From the NCBI RefSeq assembly GCF_006517395.1, contig NZ_VDCY01000003.1:62001-126000 (forward strand): a stretch of DNA of 64,000 nt, read 5' to 3'. This document shows positions 1 through 8,071 of this stretch, one piece after another; positions within the stretch are counted from its first letter, which is position 1, and each line of letters begins with the position of its first letter. This stretch comes from Terrilactibacillus laevilacticus (GTDB lineage: Bacteria > Bacillota > Bacilli > Bacillales > Sporolactobacillaceae). The notes under the pieces are model-generated. The model was given only the letters and a program-made list of their open reading frames with translations. It was not told the origin of the DNA and made no database searches. The translations under genes and the position numbers were made by a program.

Positions 1-69
1 TTGTGCTATAAGCAAGTGACCAAGATGTGGTGGATCAAACGTACCACCTAATAGTCCAATTCGTTTCAT
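1..69 (-). CDS. nadD: Nicotinate-nucleotide adenylyltransferase, N-terminal fragment (cut by window edge)
   Basis: Only the first 23 codons lie in the window; the gene runs off the left end. The visible residues begin MKRIGLLGGTFDPPHLGH, the N-terminal nucleotide-binding signature of NadD with its HxGH-type motif. NadD adenylylates nicotinate mononucleotide to deamido-NAD, the step before NadE, which is also in this window. It follows yhbY by 18 bp, the B. subtilis order aroE-yqeI-nadD, so it is probably the next cistron of this operon. The identification is secure despite the fragment length. Confidence 0.9.
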   Translation of the reverse strand, partial: MKRIGLLGGTFDPPHLGHLLIAQ

Positions 70-87
70 TCTCTTTTTAGTCCTATC

Positions 88-384
88 CTATGCTCTTGGT
101 AATTCGATTGTCTTATTATTTTCGGATTCTTTATATAATACAAGAACATTACCGATCACTTGAACGACTTCAGCACCTATTTTTTCTGCCACTTGTTCCC
201 CTGCTTCTTTTGGATCTTCAAGCGTATTTTGCAAGAAATTAACTTTAATTAATTCTCTTGCTTCCAAAACGGCATTTAATTCTTCGATGACGGTATGATG
301 TAAACCACTCTTACCTATTTGAAATACAGGCTTAAGATGATGAGCTTCCTTTTTTAAAAATTTTTTTTGTTTACTTGTTAGCAT
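88..384 (-). CDS. yhbY: YhbY/YqeI family RNA-binding protein (CRM domain)
   Basis: This 98-residue protein has the length and pattern of the single-domain CRM proteins YhbY (E. coli) and YqeI (B. subtilis), which bind pre-ribosomal RNA during large-subunit assembly. It opens with LTSKQKKFLKKEAHHLKP, carries the family's QIGKSGL stretch near residue 22, and ends with a hydrophobic strand (VVQVIGNVLVLYK). The start overlaps the end of aroE by 14 bp, which suggests translational coupling in a yqeG-yqeH-aroE-yhbY-nadD operon. The RNA-binding role comes from the family; the operon is inferred from spacing and synteny. Confidence 0.92.
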   Translation of the reverse strand: MLTSKQKKFLKKEAHHLKPVFQIGKSGLHHTVIEELNAVLEARELIKVNFLQNTLEDPKEAGEQVAEKIGAEVVQVIGNVLVLYKESENNKTIELPRA

Positions 385-1219
385 GTCTTTCCTCCAATTT
401 ATTTCTTAAAAATGCGTCAATACCATTTAGTTTCGGCAAATGACCTAGCCAATGCTTATAGCTGATCGCTCCTTGAAAAATTAACATAGGTAAGCCATCT
501 AAGGTCCTCTTTCCTTGTTGTTTGGCTAGACGAAGCCACTTTGTTTCAAAGTTATAAATAATATCAACAAAAATCGCACTAGATTTACTGTTTTCAATTG
601 GAATTGGAATTAAAGAATCGTGTTCTGATAAACCAATTGAAGTTGCATTTACAATCACGTCATATTTTTCTAATCCATTTTCTGCTTCAGTAAGACTGAT
701 TCCATTTGATTCACAAAAAGCTTGACATGAGCGACTTAACTTTACAGCTTTTTCTATGGTCCTATTCGTAATATCTACACAACTTGCTCCGTACTTCGCC
801 ATCGTTAAAGCAATCGCTTGTCCAGCTCCACCTGCACCTATAACCAAAACTTTCGGATGGTCAGGTAAGTGTTCTTTTTGATGATGTTCCAAACTTTTTA
901 AAAAACCAAGACCATCTGTATTATAACCGATCAATTTTCCATTTTGATTAACAACTGTATTAACAGCCCCCAGCATTCTCGCTTCATCATCAAGGTCGTC
1001 TAGAAATGGAATAATCGCTACCTTGTGCGGAATGGTGACATTACAACCACTGATGCCCAGTGCTTTAATACCCTGAACGGCCGTTTCAAGTTGATCTTTC
1101 GTCACATGAAATACGTGATAATGGTGAGCTACGTGATCCTGATGATACCAAAATTGATGCATATCAGGTGAAAGAGTGTGTTCGATTGGATCCCCTATTA
1201 TGCCATACAAACGCTTCAT
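371..1219 (-). CDS. aroE: Shikimate 5-dehydrogenase
   Basis: AroE reduces 3-dehydroshikimate to shikimate with NADPH in the aromatic amino-acid pathway. The 282-residue protein has the full family length. It shows the shikimate-binding region LSPDMHQFW near residue 17, the catalytic lysine in NVTIPHK near residue 66, the NTDGLG motif with the partner aspartate near residue 103, and the Rossmann glycine loop VIGAGGAGQA near residue 130. It sits between yqeH (43 bp gap) and yhbY (14 bp overlap), the conserved Bacillus order. I see nothing anomalous. Confidence 0.96.
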   Translation of the reverse strand: MKRLYGIIGDPIEHTLSPDMHQFWYHQDHVAHHYHVFHVTKDQLETAVQGIKALGISGCNVTIPHKVAIIPFLDDLDDEARMLGAVNTVVNQNGKLIGYNTDGLGFLKSLEHHQKEHLPDHPKVLVIGAGGAGQAIALTMAKYGASCVDITNRTIEKAVKLSRSCQAFCESNGISLTEAENGLEKYDVIVNATSIGLSEHDSLIPIPIENSKSSAIFVDIIYNFETKWLRLAKQQGKRTLDGLPMLIFQGAISYKHWLGHLPKLNGIDAFLRNKLEERHANK

Positions 1220-1261
1220 TTCTCATTCTCCTTCTCCATAAATGCTTCTCTCTATGATTAA

Positions 1262-2365
1262 TTATTGGATAATCGTCTTTCTAATCATCACACCGATGCC
1301 ATCAGGGGCGTATGCAGTTACATGAGCATCTGTGCCTTTAACCGTTATCCACCCTAGACCTGAAAAAACAATATCCATTTCTTTATCTTTGATCACAAAG
1401 TCATGTCGTTTCATCTCTGGTAATTTATACGATGGATCACTCGGAGGTTTTAGAAGTTCTCCATATTGATTTTCATATAGTCTATCAGCATTCTCCTGCT
1501 TTGTCCGGTGAATATTTAGGTCATTTGACACGTAAACAACCAGGGATCTTCTCCCACCACGAACATAGTCTAAACGAGCCAAACCACCAAGAAATAATGT
1601 TTGTGCCTCATTCAATTGAAACACTTTTGGTTTAATTTCTTTTTTGGGCATCACGATCTTATATTCTTTATCTTGAATATAGTGGGCGACCTGATGTTGA
1701 TTTACAACTCCGGGTGTATCATAAAGAGTACAACCGTCCTCTAATGGAATATCAATAAAGTTTAAAGTAGTTCCTGGAAAATTCGAGGTTGTAATGACTT
1801 CTTCCTCGCCCGTTATTTGATGAATAAGTTGATTGATAAATGTTGATTTCCCAACATTTGTACAACCGACAATATAAACATCTTTTCCTTGACGATAGTA
1901 GTCAATCGCTTCAGCGACTTCTTGAATTCCGATCTTTTTTTCTGCACTCATCAGTAAAACATCTAAAGGCTTTAAACCCAACTCTTTTACTTCGTGCCGC
2001 ATCCAATTTGTTAATTTATTTTTATTTGTTGACTTCGGTAATAAGTCGACTTTATTGCCCACCATAAGAATTGGGTTCTTACCAACTAGACGTTGAAGTC
2101 CAGGAACCCAACTTCCGCTAAAGTCAAAAATATCAACAATATTAACAACGAGGGCATTCGTTTGTCCAATCTTAGATAACATCTTTAAAAAATCATCATC
2201 TGTAAGCGAAACATCTTGGATCTCATGATAATGTTTTAATCGAAAACAACGCTGACAAATGACTGTTTCCCGCATGAGAGCCGATTGTGGAGCATAGCCT
2301 AATTGATTTTTATCCAATGTTTGAATGGGTATTCCACAACCTGCGCAAAAAATAGTTTCCGACAT
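1262..2365 (-). CDS. yqeH: Ribosome-assembly GTPase YqeH (circularly permuted)
   Basis: YqeH is a GTPase needed for 30S ribosomal subunit assembly in Bacillus. The N-terminus has a four-cysteine zinc finger (CAGCG, then CQRC). The G motifs are in permuted order: NKVD (G4) near residue 104 precedes the P-loop GCTNVGKST (G1) near 168 and DTPG (G3) near 216. I chose the ATG at 2365 because an AGGAGG-type site lies 7 nt upstream and the 367-residue product matches B. subtilis YqeH; the longer frame begins inside yqeG. Stop and start overlap with yqeG as TAATG, so translation is probably coupled. Confidence 0.95.
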   Translation of the reverse strand: MSETIFCAGCGIPIQTLDKNQLGYAPQSALMRETVICQRCFRLKHYHEIQDVSLTDDDFLKMLSKIGQTNALVVNIVDIFDFSGSWVPGLQRLVGKNPILMVGNKVDLLPKSTNKNKLTNWMRHEVKELGLKPLDVLLMSAEKKIGIQEVAEAIDYYRQGKDVYIVGCTNVGKSTFINQLIHQITGEEEVITTSNFPGTTLNFIDIPLEDGCTLYDTPGVVNQHQVAHYIQDKEYKIVMPKKEIKPKVFQLNEAQTLFLGGLARLDYVRGGRRSLVVYVSNDLNIHRTKQENADRLYENQYGELLKPPSDPSYKLPEMKRHDFVIKDKEMDIVFSGLGWITVKGTDAHVTAYAPDGIGVMIRKTIIQ

Positions 2366-2892
2366 TATTTTTCCTCCCAAGTAATCCAACCTCTACGTCG
2401 CATCTTTGTTAGTATAAATCGTTCAATAAGACGATTAAATCGCGTGGCAAGTCCATCTGATTTAGCAACAGGTACTACAAGGATGGTATAAATGCCGAGT
2501 CGATTTCCACCAAAAATATCCGTGAGTAATTGGTCTCCTATAACAACAACTTCATCATTTTTTAGATTCATGGTTTGAATAGCACGTGTAAATGAATGAG
2601 TCATTGGTTTTCGCGCACGGAATATATAAGGTGTCGTAATGGGATCGGCAAACGCCTTTACTCGAAGTTCACTATTATTGGAAACGATGGTAATTTTAAT
2701 TCCGTATTCTTCCATATTCTTAAACCATTCAATGAGTTCAGGCGTTGCATCAGGTGTATCCCAAGACACCAAGGTATTATCTAAATCTGTAATAATTCCT
2801 TTTATTCCACGTTGTTTTAATTCATTAGGATGAATATCAAAAACACTATTTACATGTTCATTCGGTAGAAATTGTTTTAACAATAAAGACAC
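2365..2892 (-). CDS. yqeG: YqeG family HAD-superfamily (IIIA type) phosphatase
   Basis: This 175-residue protein has the HAD catalytic aspartates in DLDNTLV near residue 36, the motif II serine region (IVSNN) near 74, the lysine region RKPMTH near 98, and the motif III acidic pair in VVIGDQLLTDIFGGN near 116. Its physiological substrate is not established. It is the first gene of the yqeG-yqeH-aroE-yhbY-nadD operon and shares one base of its stop codon with yqeH. The order, with sda upstream, matches B. subtilis. Confidence 0.93.
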   Translation of the reverse strand: MSLLLKQFLPNEHVNSVFDIHPNELKQRGIKGIITDLDNTLVSWDTPDATPELIEWFKNMEEYGIKITIVSNNSELRVKAFADPITTPYIFRARKPMTHSFTRAIQTMNLKNDEVVVIGDQLLTDIFGGNRLGIYTILVVPVAKSDGLATRFNRLIERFILTKMRRRGWITWEEK

Positions 2893-3148
2893 CCCATATC
2901 TTCATCTATTTTCTCATATAACCATAACTTTACCAAGTCAAAAAATTTTACGTTGAAAGTACCTAACCTTCTTTTGTAGTATAACCGATCACTCAATTTT
3001 TGCCGAAACAGGTTTATGACAAATTATAGATATATATTCACCCTATAGAATGAAGTGAAACTTTTAACAAAGGAGTTACTTATTTCATCTCTCGTTTGAC
3101 TATTTGGAAATTATAGCATGTGTTCTAAGTTCATATTGTTATGTAAAA

Positions 3149-3174
3149 AGAGGTTGATAAGAAAATCAACCTCT
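3149..3174 (-). terminator. Rho-independent terminator of the artPQR operon
   Basis: A 10-bp perfect stem (AGAGGTTGAT / ATCAACCTCT) with a six-base loop is followed on the minus strand by a T run. The stem includes the artR stop codon. The gap from here to yqeG (2893-3148) holds no other structure I can support. Confidence 0.85.
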
Positions 3175-3898
3175 ACAATACCTTCTCTAAAAATTCTTTT
3201 GCTCGATCAGTTTCTGGATGACTAAAAAATTCATTTGGTGGAGCAACTTCGAGAATTTGACCATGATCCATGAAGATCACTTTATCTGCAACCATTTTTG
3301 CAAATCCCATTTCGTGAGTGACCACAGCCATCGTCATGCCCTGTTTAGCTAATGACATCATAACATCAAGCACTTCTTTAACCATTTCTGGATCAAGCGC
3401 AGAGGTAGGTTCGTCAAAAAGTAAATACTGTGGATCCATGGCTAACGCTCTCGCAATCGCCACACGTTGTTTTTGTCCACCTGATAGACGACTTGGATAA
3501 CTATCGGCTTTATCAGATAACCCAACTCGTTTAAGTAATTCAATCGCTTTTCTATGAGCTTCATCTTTTGAATTCTGCTTTACTTTTATCGGTGCATACG
3601 TCAAATTATCTATCGCGGTTTTATGAGGGAATAAATGAAAGTGTTGAAAGACCATACCCACTTTTTCCCGGATTTTTATGACATTCCGTTGATTTAATGT
3701 TGTGATATCATCATTATCAATATAAATTTTTCCTTTTGATGGGACTTCTAATAAGTTAATACATCTTAAGAGCGTTGATTTCCCAGAACCAGAAGGACCA
3801 ATAATAGCCACAACATCGCCTTTATTTATTTCTAATGAAATATCTGATAAAACTTCATTATTACCAAAGGATTTATATAAATGATCAACCTTAATCAC
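3173..3898 (-). CDS. artR: Polar amino-acid ABC transporter ATP-binding protein (ArtR type)
   Basis: ArtR hydrolyses ATP to power amino-acid import. The 241-residue protein has Walker [10 protein letters not shown] near residue 34, the signature [15 protein letters not shown] near 138, and Walker [12 protein letters not shown] near 160, with the H-loop in VVTHEMGFA near 198. It belongs to the GlnQ/ArtR/HisP branch. The start overlaps artQ by 8 bp. Substrate preference is inferred from the partner binding protein, which most resembles B. subtilis ArtP (arginine); cystine or another polar amino acid remains possible. Confidence 0.92.
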   Translation of the reverse strand: MIKVDHLYKSFGNNEVLSDISLEINKGDVVAIIGPSGSGKSTLLRCINLLEVPSKGKIYIDNDDITTLNQRNVIKIREKVGMVFQHFHLFPHKTAIDNLTYAPIKVKQNSKDEAHRKAIELLKRVGLSDKADSYPSRLSGGQKQRVAIARALAMDPQYLLFDEPTSALDPEMVKEVLDVMMSLAKQGMTMAVVTHEMGFAKMVADKVIFMDHGQILEVAPPNEFFSHPETDRAKEFLEKVL

Positions 3899-4556
3899 TT
3901 CTGCTCATCCTCCTCTCAAAGAGACGTCCCAGTATGGTTAGAATCATAACAAGCACATAGTATATGGCGAACGAAACGATGAGTGGCGGGAAATAGAGAC
4001 TATTTTCTGCAGCAACAACTTGAGCACGACGCATGAGATCGAGTACGCCAATGGTTGAAACAATCGCCGATTCCTTGGTGAGTGTAATAAATTCATTCAT
4101 CATAGCGGGAAGGATTTTCTTAATAGCTTGAGGTAAGATGATATCCTTCATCATTGACCAATATGGAACCCCTAGTGCCCCAGCTGCTTCAAATTGACCT
4201 TTGTCTACTGCATTAATTCCAGATCGGATGATTTCAGACATATAAGCTCCAGAGTTAAAACCAAATGTTATGATAGCAGCTAAGAAAGCTGAAATATCAT
4301 AGCCTATAAGCTGAGGCGTCGCAAAATAAACAAGCGTTAACTGTAAAATTAACGGTGTTCCTCTGAAAATGGACGTGTAAAAATCAGACATCCAAGCTAA
4401 AATTTTTATATTTCCAATTTTGAACAAAGACAAAATAACCCCAAGGACAAACCCTATTATTGCTGAAACAAGGGCAATCTCCAAGGTTGTCCATACACCA
4501 TTGATGATGTATGGGATAGAGGAGGCAATTAATGAAAACCCACTAAATATGCCCAA
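3891..4556 (-). CDS. artQ: Polar amino-acid ABC transporter permease (ArtQ type)
   Basis: This is a 221-residue inner-membrane permease of the HisM/GlnP family with about five hydrophobic segments. The cytoplasmic EAA loop is visible as [23 protein letters not shown] near residues 144-166, where the ATPase docks. It lies between the lipoprotein gene (31 bp upstream) and the ATPase (8 bp overlap), so the three genes make one complete importer. Only one permease gene is present, implying a homodimeric channel, as in B. subtilis ArtPQR. Confidence 0.91.
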   Translation of the reverse strand: MGIFSGFSLIASSIPYIINGVWTTLEIALVSAIIGFVLGVILSLFKIGNIKILAWMSDFYTSIFRGTPLILQLTLVYFATPQLIGYDISAFLAAIITFGFNSGAYMSEIIRSGINAVDKGQFEAAGALGVPYWSMMKDIILPQAIKKILPAMMNEFITLTKESAIVSTIGVLDLMRRAQVVAAENSLYFPPLIVSFAIYYVLVMILTILGRLFERRMSRSD

Positions 4557-4587
4557 AACCTACATCCTTTCTATTAAAAACCATTCA

Positions 4588-5355
4588 TTATTTATTGTTC
4601 TCAAACCATTTTTTCTCAAGTTCAGCCATTTTTCCATTTTCTTTCATTTTTTTGATTTCTTTATCAAATTTTGCCCTTAGTTTGCTGTCTTTTGGAAATG
4701 CAATCGCTACATCACTTGGAGCTTCAAAAGGTACATCGAATTCTACTAAGTTGGGATTATTAACTACATAACCTCTCGCTACCGTATTTTCTGATAGAAC
4801 GGCGTTGACACGATTTGATTTTAATAACTCAACAAGCTCATTTAATTTATTCAATTGTTTTTGCTCAATCTTTGTTTTTTTATTGATTTCGTCAGCTATT
4901 TTTTGTTGTACTGAGCCTAGTTGAACACCAACTGTTTTTCCTTTCAAATCCTCAATTGTTTTTATATTATTATTTTTCGTTGTGAGTACAACTTGTTTTG
5001 TGCTGTAATAAGGGACTGAAAAGTCGACCACTTTTTTACGTTTTTCATTCGGTGTCATTCCTGAAATGACAAAGTCTGTACGATTTGTATTTAAAGAGGC
5101 GATAAGCCCGTCGAAATCCATATTTTTAATTTCTAATTTGTAACCAAGTTGTTTCGTTATATATTTAGCAACATCAACATCAAAGCCTTGAACGCCATTT
5201 TCACCTTCCTTTGAATTAACAAATTCAAATGGTGGATAATCTGCACTCGTCCCCATTGTTAATGTTTTCTTTTTTGTTGCATCTGTATTTGATTGACCAC
5301 AAGCACTTAATACAAGAAGCATCATGATTATTGCAAAAACCATTGTCTTTTTCAT
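4588..5355 (-). CDS. artP: Amino-acid-binding lipoprotein of the ABC importer (ArtP type)
   Basis: This 255-residue family 3 solute-binding protein starts with a lipoprotein signal peptide ending in the lipobox VLSAC (Cys19). The mature region begins with a MGTSADYPPFEF stretch and contains GFDVDVAK, both typical of ArtP-like arginine binders. It is the first gene of artPQR and has a good ribosome binding site (aaaggagag). Arginine is the best guess from resemblance to B. subtilis ArtP (YqiX), but ligand identity cannot be proved from sequence. A family A repeat lies about 185 bp upstream. Confidence 0.9.
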   Translation of the reverse strand: MKKTMVFAIIMMLLVLSACGQSNTDATKKKTLTMGTSADYPPFEFVNSKEGENGVQGFDVDVAKYITKQLGYKLEIKNMDFDGLIASLNTNRTDFVISGMTPNEKRKKVVDFSVPYYSTKQVVLTTKNNNIKTIEDLKGKTVGVQLGSVQQKIADEINKKTKIEQKQLNKLNELVELLKSNRVNAVLSENTVARGYVVNNPNLVEFDVPFEAPSDVAIAFPKDSKLRAKFDKEIKKMKENGKMAELEKKWFENNK

Positions 5356-5539
5356 GTTGTATATCTCTCCTTTAGGATTTTACTATTAATATGGTTTCAT
5401 AAATCTATATTATGACGAATTTCGAGTAATTTTTCAATGATTATTTGATAAAAGTGATGAGATGAATACATTTTAGAGACAATTTGTACAACAGGAAAAA
5501 AATACACTATGAATGGGATCTCTGATTCAAGGCATCTCT

Positions 5540-5819
5540 TATAAAGGTTGTTCAAAAAGTCACCAAATGATAAGCTGCGAACCTCGGCGCCCGCTTGTTT
5601 TTCCGGTTCTCATGTAGCGGATACAAAGGTCCTCTAGCTAAAATCGCTCACGCTGGCGCCTGAAACTACCAGAAAGCGAGGAATGACGGTATTAAGGAGC
5701 TGTGCCGCTCTTTGCCTCCCGACGCCCAGGATGGGCTAGTACTGGCGTTTCTTGCAGGATGCCAGCGTACTTAGCCAGTAACCCTTTTCATTTGTCATCT
5801 TTTTGAACACACCTTTATA
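5540..5819 (+). repeat. Family A interspersed repeat, copy 1 (full length)
   Basis: A non-coding element of about 280 bp bounded by imperfect terminal inverted repeats: left end AAAGGTTGTTCAAAAAG, right end (reverse complement) AAAGGTGTGTTCAAAAAG, each followed by a CACCAAATGA or GACAAATGA stretch. The interior is GC-rich and includes the hairpins GCCCAGGATGGGC and GCAGGATGC. The same element recurs at 9.4, 14.5, 14.8, 24.1, 32.2, 38.7 and 41.9 kb. It fills most of the artP-sda gap. Confidence 0.88.
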
Positions 5820-5875
5820 CTCTTTTATATCCTTTAGAACAAAAATCGTTCGACAAATTTAGACACAACTTTTTT

Positions 5876-5974
5876 TGTGGATAACTTTATTCACATATCA
5901 TTTAGTCATATTTCATTCTTTTTAGCAACTTATCAACAAAATAATCACATGATATCCACTTTTCCTGTGGATAT
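5876..5974. promoter_or_regulatory. DnaA-box cluster upstream of sda
   Basis: Two perfect TTATNCACA matches face each other 2 bp apart: TGTGGATAA at 5876-5884 (minus) and TTATTCACA at 5887-5895. One-mismatch matches follow at 5930-5938 (TTATCAACA) and 5966-5974 (TGTGGATAT). The last belongs to a perfect 9-bp-arm dyad at 5951-5975. In B. subtilis, sda transcription responds to DnaA, and this cluster sits just upstream of the sda promoter. DnaA binding here is an inference from sequence. Confidence 0.8.
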
Positions 5975-5982
5975 CAGAACGG

Positions 5983-6011
5983 TTGTTCCATAAACTATTT
6001 CGTGATAAAGT
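5983..6011 (+). promoter_or_regulatory. Candidate sigma-A promoter of sda
   Basis: TTGTTC at 5983-5988 and TAAAGT at 6006-6011 are separated by 17 bp, immediately downstream of the DnaA-box cluster. The -10 box is a moderate match, as expected of a regulated promoter. It would give an untranslated leader of about 130 nt. Confidence 0.5.
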
Positions 6012-6115
6012 CAAAGAGTGATAAATAATAAAAAGAAAGCCTAACTCTTGCAAGACACCACAGACAGGCTGACTCTTTAACTTTTTAACCTTTTAAACTT
6101 TTTTGGAGTGAAATT

Positions 6116-6150
6116 AAAAGGAGGTGCGGCTGGAAACCAGCATATGTATG
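6116..6150 (+). promoter_or_regulatory. sda translation-initiation region with hairpin between SD and start
   Basis: A strong Shine-Dalgarno sequence (AAAAGGAGGTG, 6116-6126) lies 22 nt before the sda ATG at 6148, too far for normal use. A perfect 5-bp stem-loop, GCTGG-AAA-CCAGC (about 6129-6141), fills the gap. Folding it would leave about 10 nt between SD and start. A second ATG at 6144, out of frame, opens a 7-codon ORF overlapping the sda start. Confidence 0.6.
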
Positions 6151-6288
6151 GAAAAATTATCAGATGATCTCCTTATTGAATCTTATTGGAAAGCCATTGA
6201 ACTTGAACTTAGTGTAGAATTTATAAAGCTTATTGAACAAGAAATCCATAGACGCTCAATTGAACAGAAAGTTAAATTCATTAACTGA
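6148..6288 (+). CDS. sda: Sporulation checkpoint inhibitor Sda
   Basis: Sda binds the histidine kinases that feed the phosphorelay (KinA in B. subtilis) and blocks sporulation while replication is perturbed. The 46-residue product is the length of the B. subtilis short form and begins [19 protein letters not shown], keeping the LSDxLLIESY motif and the second helix [13 protein letters not shown]. The ATG at 6148 starts exactly at the conserved motif; an in-frame GTG at 6124 falls inside the Shine-Dalgarno and is unlikely. Location beside yqeG is as in B. subtilis. DnaA boxes upstream supply the expected replication input, and spo0B, another part of the relay, is at the far end of the window. 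Confidence 0.93.
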   Translation: MEKLSDDLLIESYWKAIELELSVEFIKLIEQEIHRRSIEQKVKFIN

Positions 6289-6370
6289 AAGAAAGTTATT
6301 TAGTCAGAAACCAAACCATGTAATTGCGCTTGTCTTGAACCTAGGATAACTTATATTTTTGTGGGAAGAT

Positions 6371-6403
6371 GAAGAAGGCCTTTCTAAATGAAAGGCCTTC
6401 TTC
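6371..6403. terminator. Bidirectional terminator between sda and the YjcZ-family gene
   Basis: A perfect 13-bp stem (GAAGAAGGCCTTT / AAAGGCCTTCTTC) with a 7-base loop lies between the two convergent genes. The T run is weak on both strands, but placement and stem strength support termination of both transcripts. Confidence 0.7.
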
Positions 6404-6424
6404 AACCTATTTACATCGTAAATA

Positions 6425-6520
6425 TTAATAAACGTATGCTGCACCAACAATAATTAAGAGGATAAACAAGACAACGATTAACGCGAAGCCTGCTCCATAT
6501 CCGCCAGCTCCATAACCCAT
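6425..6520 (-). CDS. YjcZ-family sporulation peptide
   Basis: This 31-residue peptide begins MGYGAGGYGAGFALIVVLFI and ends in a hydrophobic helix, the glycine/tyrosine-rich head plus one membrane segment that defines the YjcZ family of small sporulation proteins in Bacillales. An AAGGAG ribosome binding site lies 9 nt before the ATG. It probably sits in a spore or forespore membrane; its molecular role is unknown. It lies between sda and sigK and faces sda tail to tail. Confidence 0.88.
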   Translation of the reverse strand: MGYGAGGYGAGFALIVVLFILLIIVGAAYVY

Positions 6521-6818
6521 GATATCAGCTCCTTAAGTTTTATTTCTAACTACATATTTAATATATGAATCATCCTCTTAAGTGACTGGGCTAATGTATT
6601 AAATGAGATTAAAAAACCATTCAATCGTTAATGATTTGACCTAGTTTGCCCAGGAACAGGGTTATATCACCAGACATGTTCATTCTATTTCCATTCTATT
6701 TTTCTCCCTCTATTTGATAGAACTTTGTTGATAAAAATTCACTTGGACAGACACCGTACAGCCCCTCAGACACATATTATTAAAGAGAAGTGCCTAAGCC
6801 CAGAAAAGGGGGGAGAAC
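6521..6818. other. Upstream region of sigK and the YjcZ gene, no assigned element
   Basis: This divergent intergenic region of about 300 bp should hold the promoters of both flanking sporulation genes. I looked for sigma-E and sigma-K type -35/-10 pairs and found no match good enough to report. A strong ribosome binding site (aaaggggggag) precedes sigK. Confidence 0.5.
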
Positions 6819-7532
6819 ATGCTATCCTTGTTTGGAGGTATAGTGTACTTATTTAAAGAATTTTGGTTGTTTGTTTCTTATGTAAAGAATAATGCCTTTC
6901 CTCATCCTCTTTCTGAACAGGAGGAAAGAGAGTGCCTTGAAAGAATGGCACATGGGGACCCAGAGGCAAGAAATAAGCTTATTGAACATAATCTTCGTCT
7001 TGTTGCTCATATTGTTAAGAAATTTGAGAATACAAAGGAAGATAGCGAAGATCTCATCTCCATTGGCACTATTGGCTTGATCAAAGCGATCGAAAGTTAT
7101 TCTTCTGGTAAAGGCACAAAACTTGCGACTTACGCTGCTCGTTGTATTGAAAATGAGATACTTATGCATCTTCGAGGTTTAAAGAAAACAAGAAAAGACG
7201 TTTCTTTAAATGATCCAATTGGACAGGATAAAGAGGGTAATGAGATTTCGCTCATTGATATCCTAAAATCTCAAAATAAAGATATTGTGGATGAAATCAC
7301 GCTCAATATGGAAAAGAAAAAAGTATATGAATATCTTCATATTTTAGATGAAAGAGAAAAAGAAGTTGTGATTGCTAGATTTGGTCTTGACCACCAAGAT
7401 GAACTTACCCAACGCGAAATTGCTAAAAAATTAAATATTTCAAGGAGTTATGTTTCACGTATCGAGAAAAGAGCGTTGATGAAGCTATTTAATGAATTCT
7501 ATCGTCAACCACATAAAAGATCAAAAACATAA
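6819..7532 (+). CDS. sigK: Pro-sigma-K, mother-cell RNA polymerase sigma factor
   Basis: Sigma-K directs late mother-cell gene expression (coat, cortex maturation, lysis). The 237-residue protein starts with a hydrophobic pro-sequence of about 20 residues ([20 protein letters not shown]) followed by [11 protein letters not shown], matching the B. subtilis site of membrane-dependent processing before a tyrosine at position 21. Region 2 ([18 protein letters not shown]) and region 4 helix-turn-helix ([23 protein letters not shown]) are intact. The gene is uninterrupted: there is no skin-type element, so no rearrangement is needed to make it. It ends in a clear terminator. Confidence 0.97.
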   Translation: MLSLFGGIVYLFKEFWLFVSYVKNNAFPHPLSEQEERECLERMAHGDPEARNKLIEHNLRLVAHIVKKFENTKEDSEDLISIGTIGLIKAIESYSSGKGTKLATYAARCIENEILMHLRGLKKTRKDVSLNDPIGQDKEGNEISLIDILKSQNKDIVDEITLNMEKKKVYEYLHILDEREKEVVIARFGLDHQDELTQREIAKKLNISRSYVSRIEKRALMKLFNEFYRQPHKRSKT

Positions 7533-7539
7533 GAAATCC

Positions 7540-7573
7540 GGGATTGGCTTGAACCTAATTTTCAAGCAATCCC
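7540..7573 (+). terminator. Rho-independent terminator of sigK
   Basis: A near-perfect stem GGGATTGGCTTGAA / TTCAAGCAATCCC with a 6-base loop, followed by TATTTTTTATT, begins 8 nt after the sigK stop codon. Confidence 0.92.
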
Positions 7574-7658
7574 TATTTTTTATTCGTTTTTCATATATTT
7601 GGCTTGTCATTCATTAAAACCATTTTTAGGACGTTAAATAAGGTCATGTCATTATGAC

Positions 7659-7685
7659 TTAAAGAGGTTGAACACACACTTAAAG
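7659..7685. repeat. Collapsed family A repeat (joined termini)
   Basis: The 27 bp CTTAAAGAGGTTG|AACACACACTTAAAG fuse the outer left terminus of family A (TTAAAGAGGTTG) directly to its outer right terminus (TTGAACACGCACTTAAA), sharing the TTG. This looks like a copy whose whole interior was deleted, or an excision scar. Confidence 0.55.
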
Positions 7686-7702
7686 ATGAGTGTAAATAAA
7701 AA

Positions 7703-7741
7703 AAGTCTTACTGTACTTTTATATGAAGCACAACAAGACTT
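7703..7741. terminator. Candidate bidirectional terminator between sigK and the YrzI operon
   Basis: AAGTCTT / AAGACTT arms are flanked by an A run on the left and a T run on the right, so either strand would give a stem plus U tract. The loop is long (25 nt) with partial inner pairing. The rest of the 7574-7887 gap holds the collapsed repeat and a small dyad at 7763-7777. Confidence 0.55.
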
Positions 7742-7887
7742 TTTTATATGGTTACTTTTATGGATGACGTTTCGTCATAACCTTTTTCAGCTCATGCATG
7801 ATAACCTATAGACAATTAATTATTTAACCGTTTCTATTATGATGATATAAGCCAAAAAGTTAGATCAACGACCATCCAAAAAAATTT

Positions 7888-8040
7888 TTAATAAAAATTT
7901 TGGAACCCATTTCTCAATTGTTTCTGAAGAACCTCTTCTTTCAATTCTTTCATTCTTTTCTCATCTTGATATCGTTCTACAGCGTTACGGTGCTTTATAG
8001 AAATGGTAAGGGTAACGATAAATAAGTGAAGTTTAAACAT
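7888..8040 (-). CDS. YrzI-family small protein 1
   Basis: This 50-residue peptide (starts MFKLHLFIVTLTISIKHRNA) has the YrzI family pattern: a short hydrophobic N-terminal segment, then a charged helical tail with KELKEEVLQKQL. A strong site (gaagggaggg) precedes the ATG. It shares the tail motif and exact length with the next gene upstream, so the two are paralogues. In B. subtilis, YrzI-type peptides are described as growth-inhibiting when overproduced, and their operon mRNA is a target of the ribosome-associated nuclease Rae1. That role here is inferred only from family and layout. Confidence 0.82.
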   Translation of the reverse strand: MFKLHLFIVTLTISIKHRNAVERYQDEKRMKELKEEVLQKQLRNGFQNFY

Positions 8041-8071
8041 ACCGATCCCTCCCTTCTTTACTTTGATTTAG

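Noticed and set aside
6521-6818. Sigma-E type promoter for sigK
   Set aside because: Candidate -10 and -35 pairs did not have acceptable spacing, so none is annotated.
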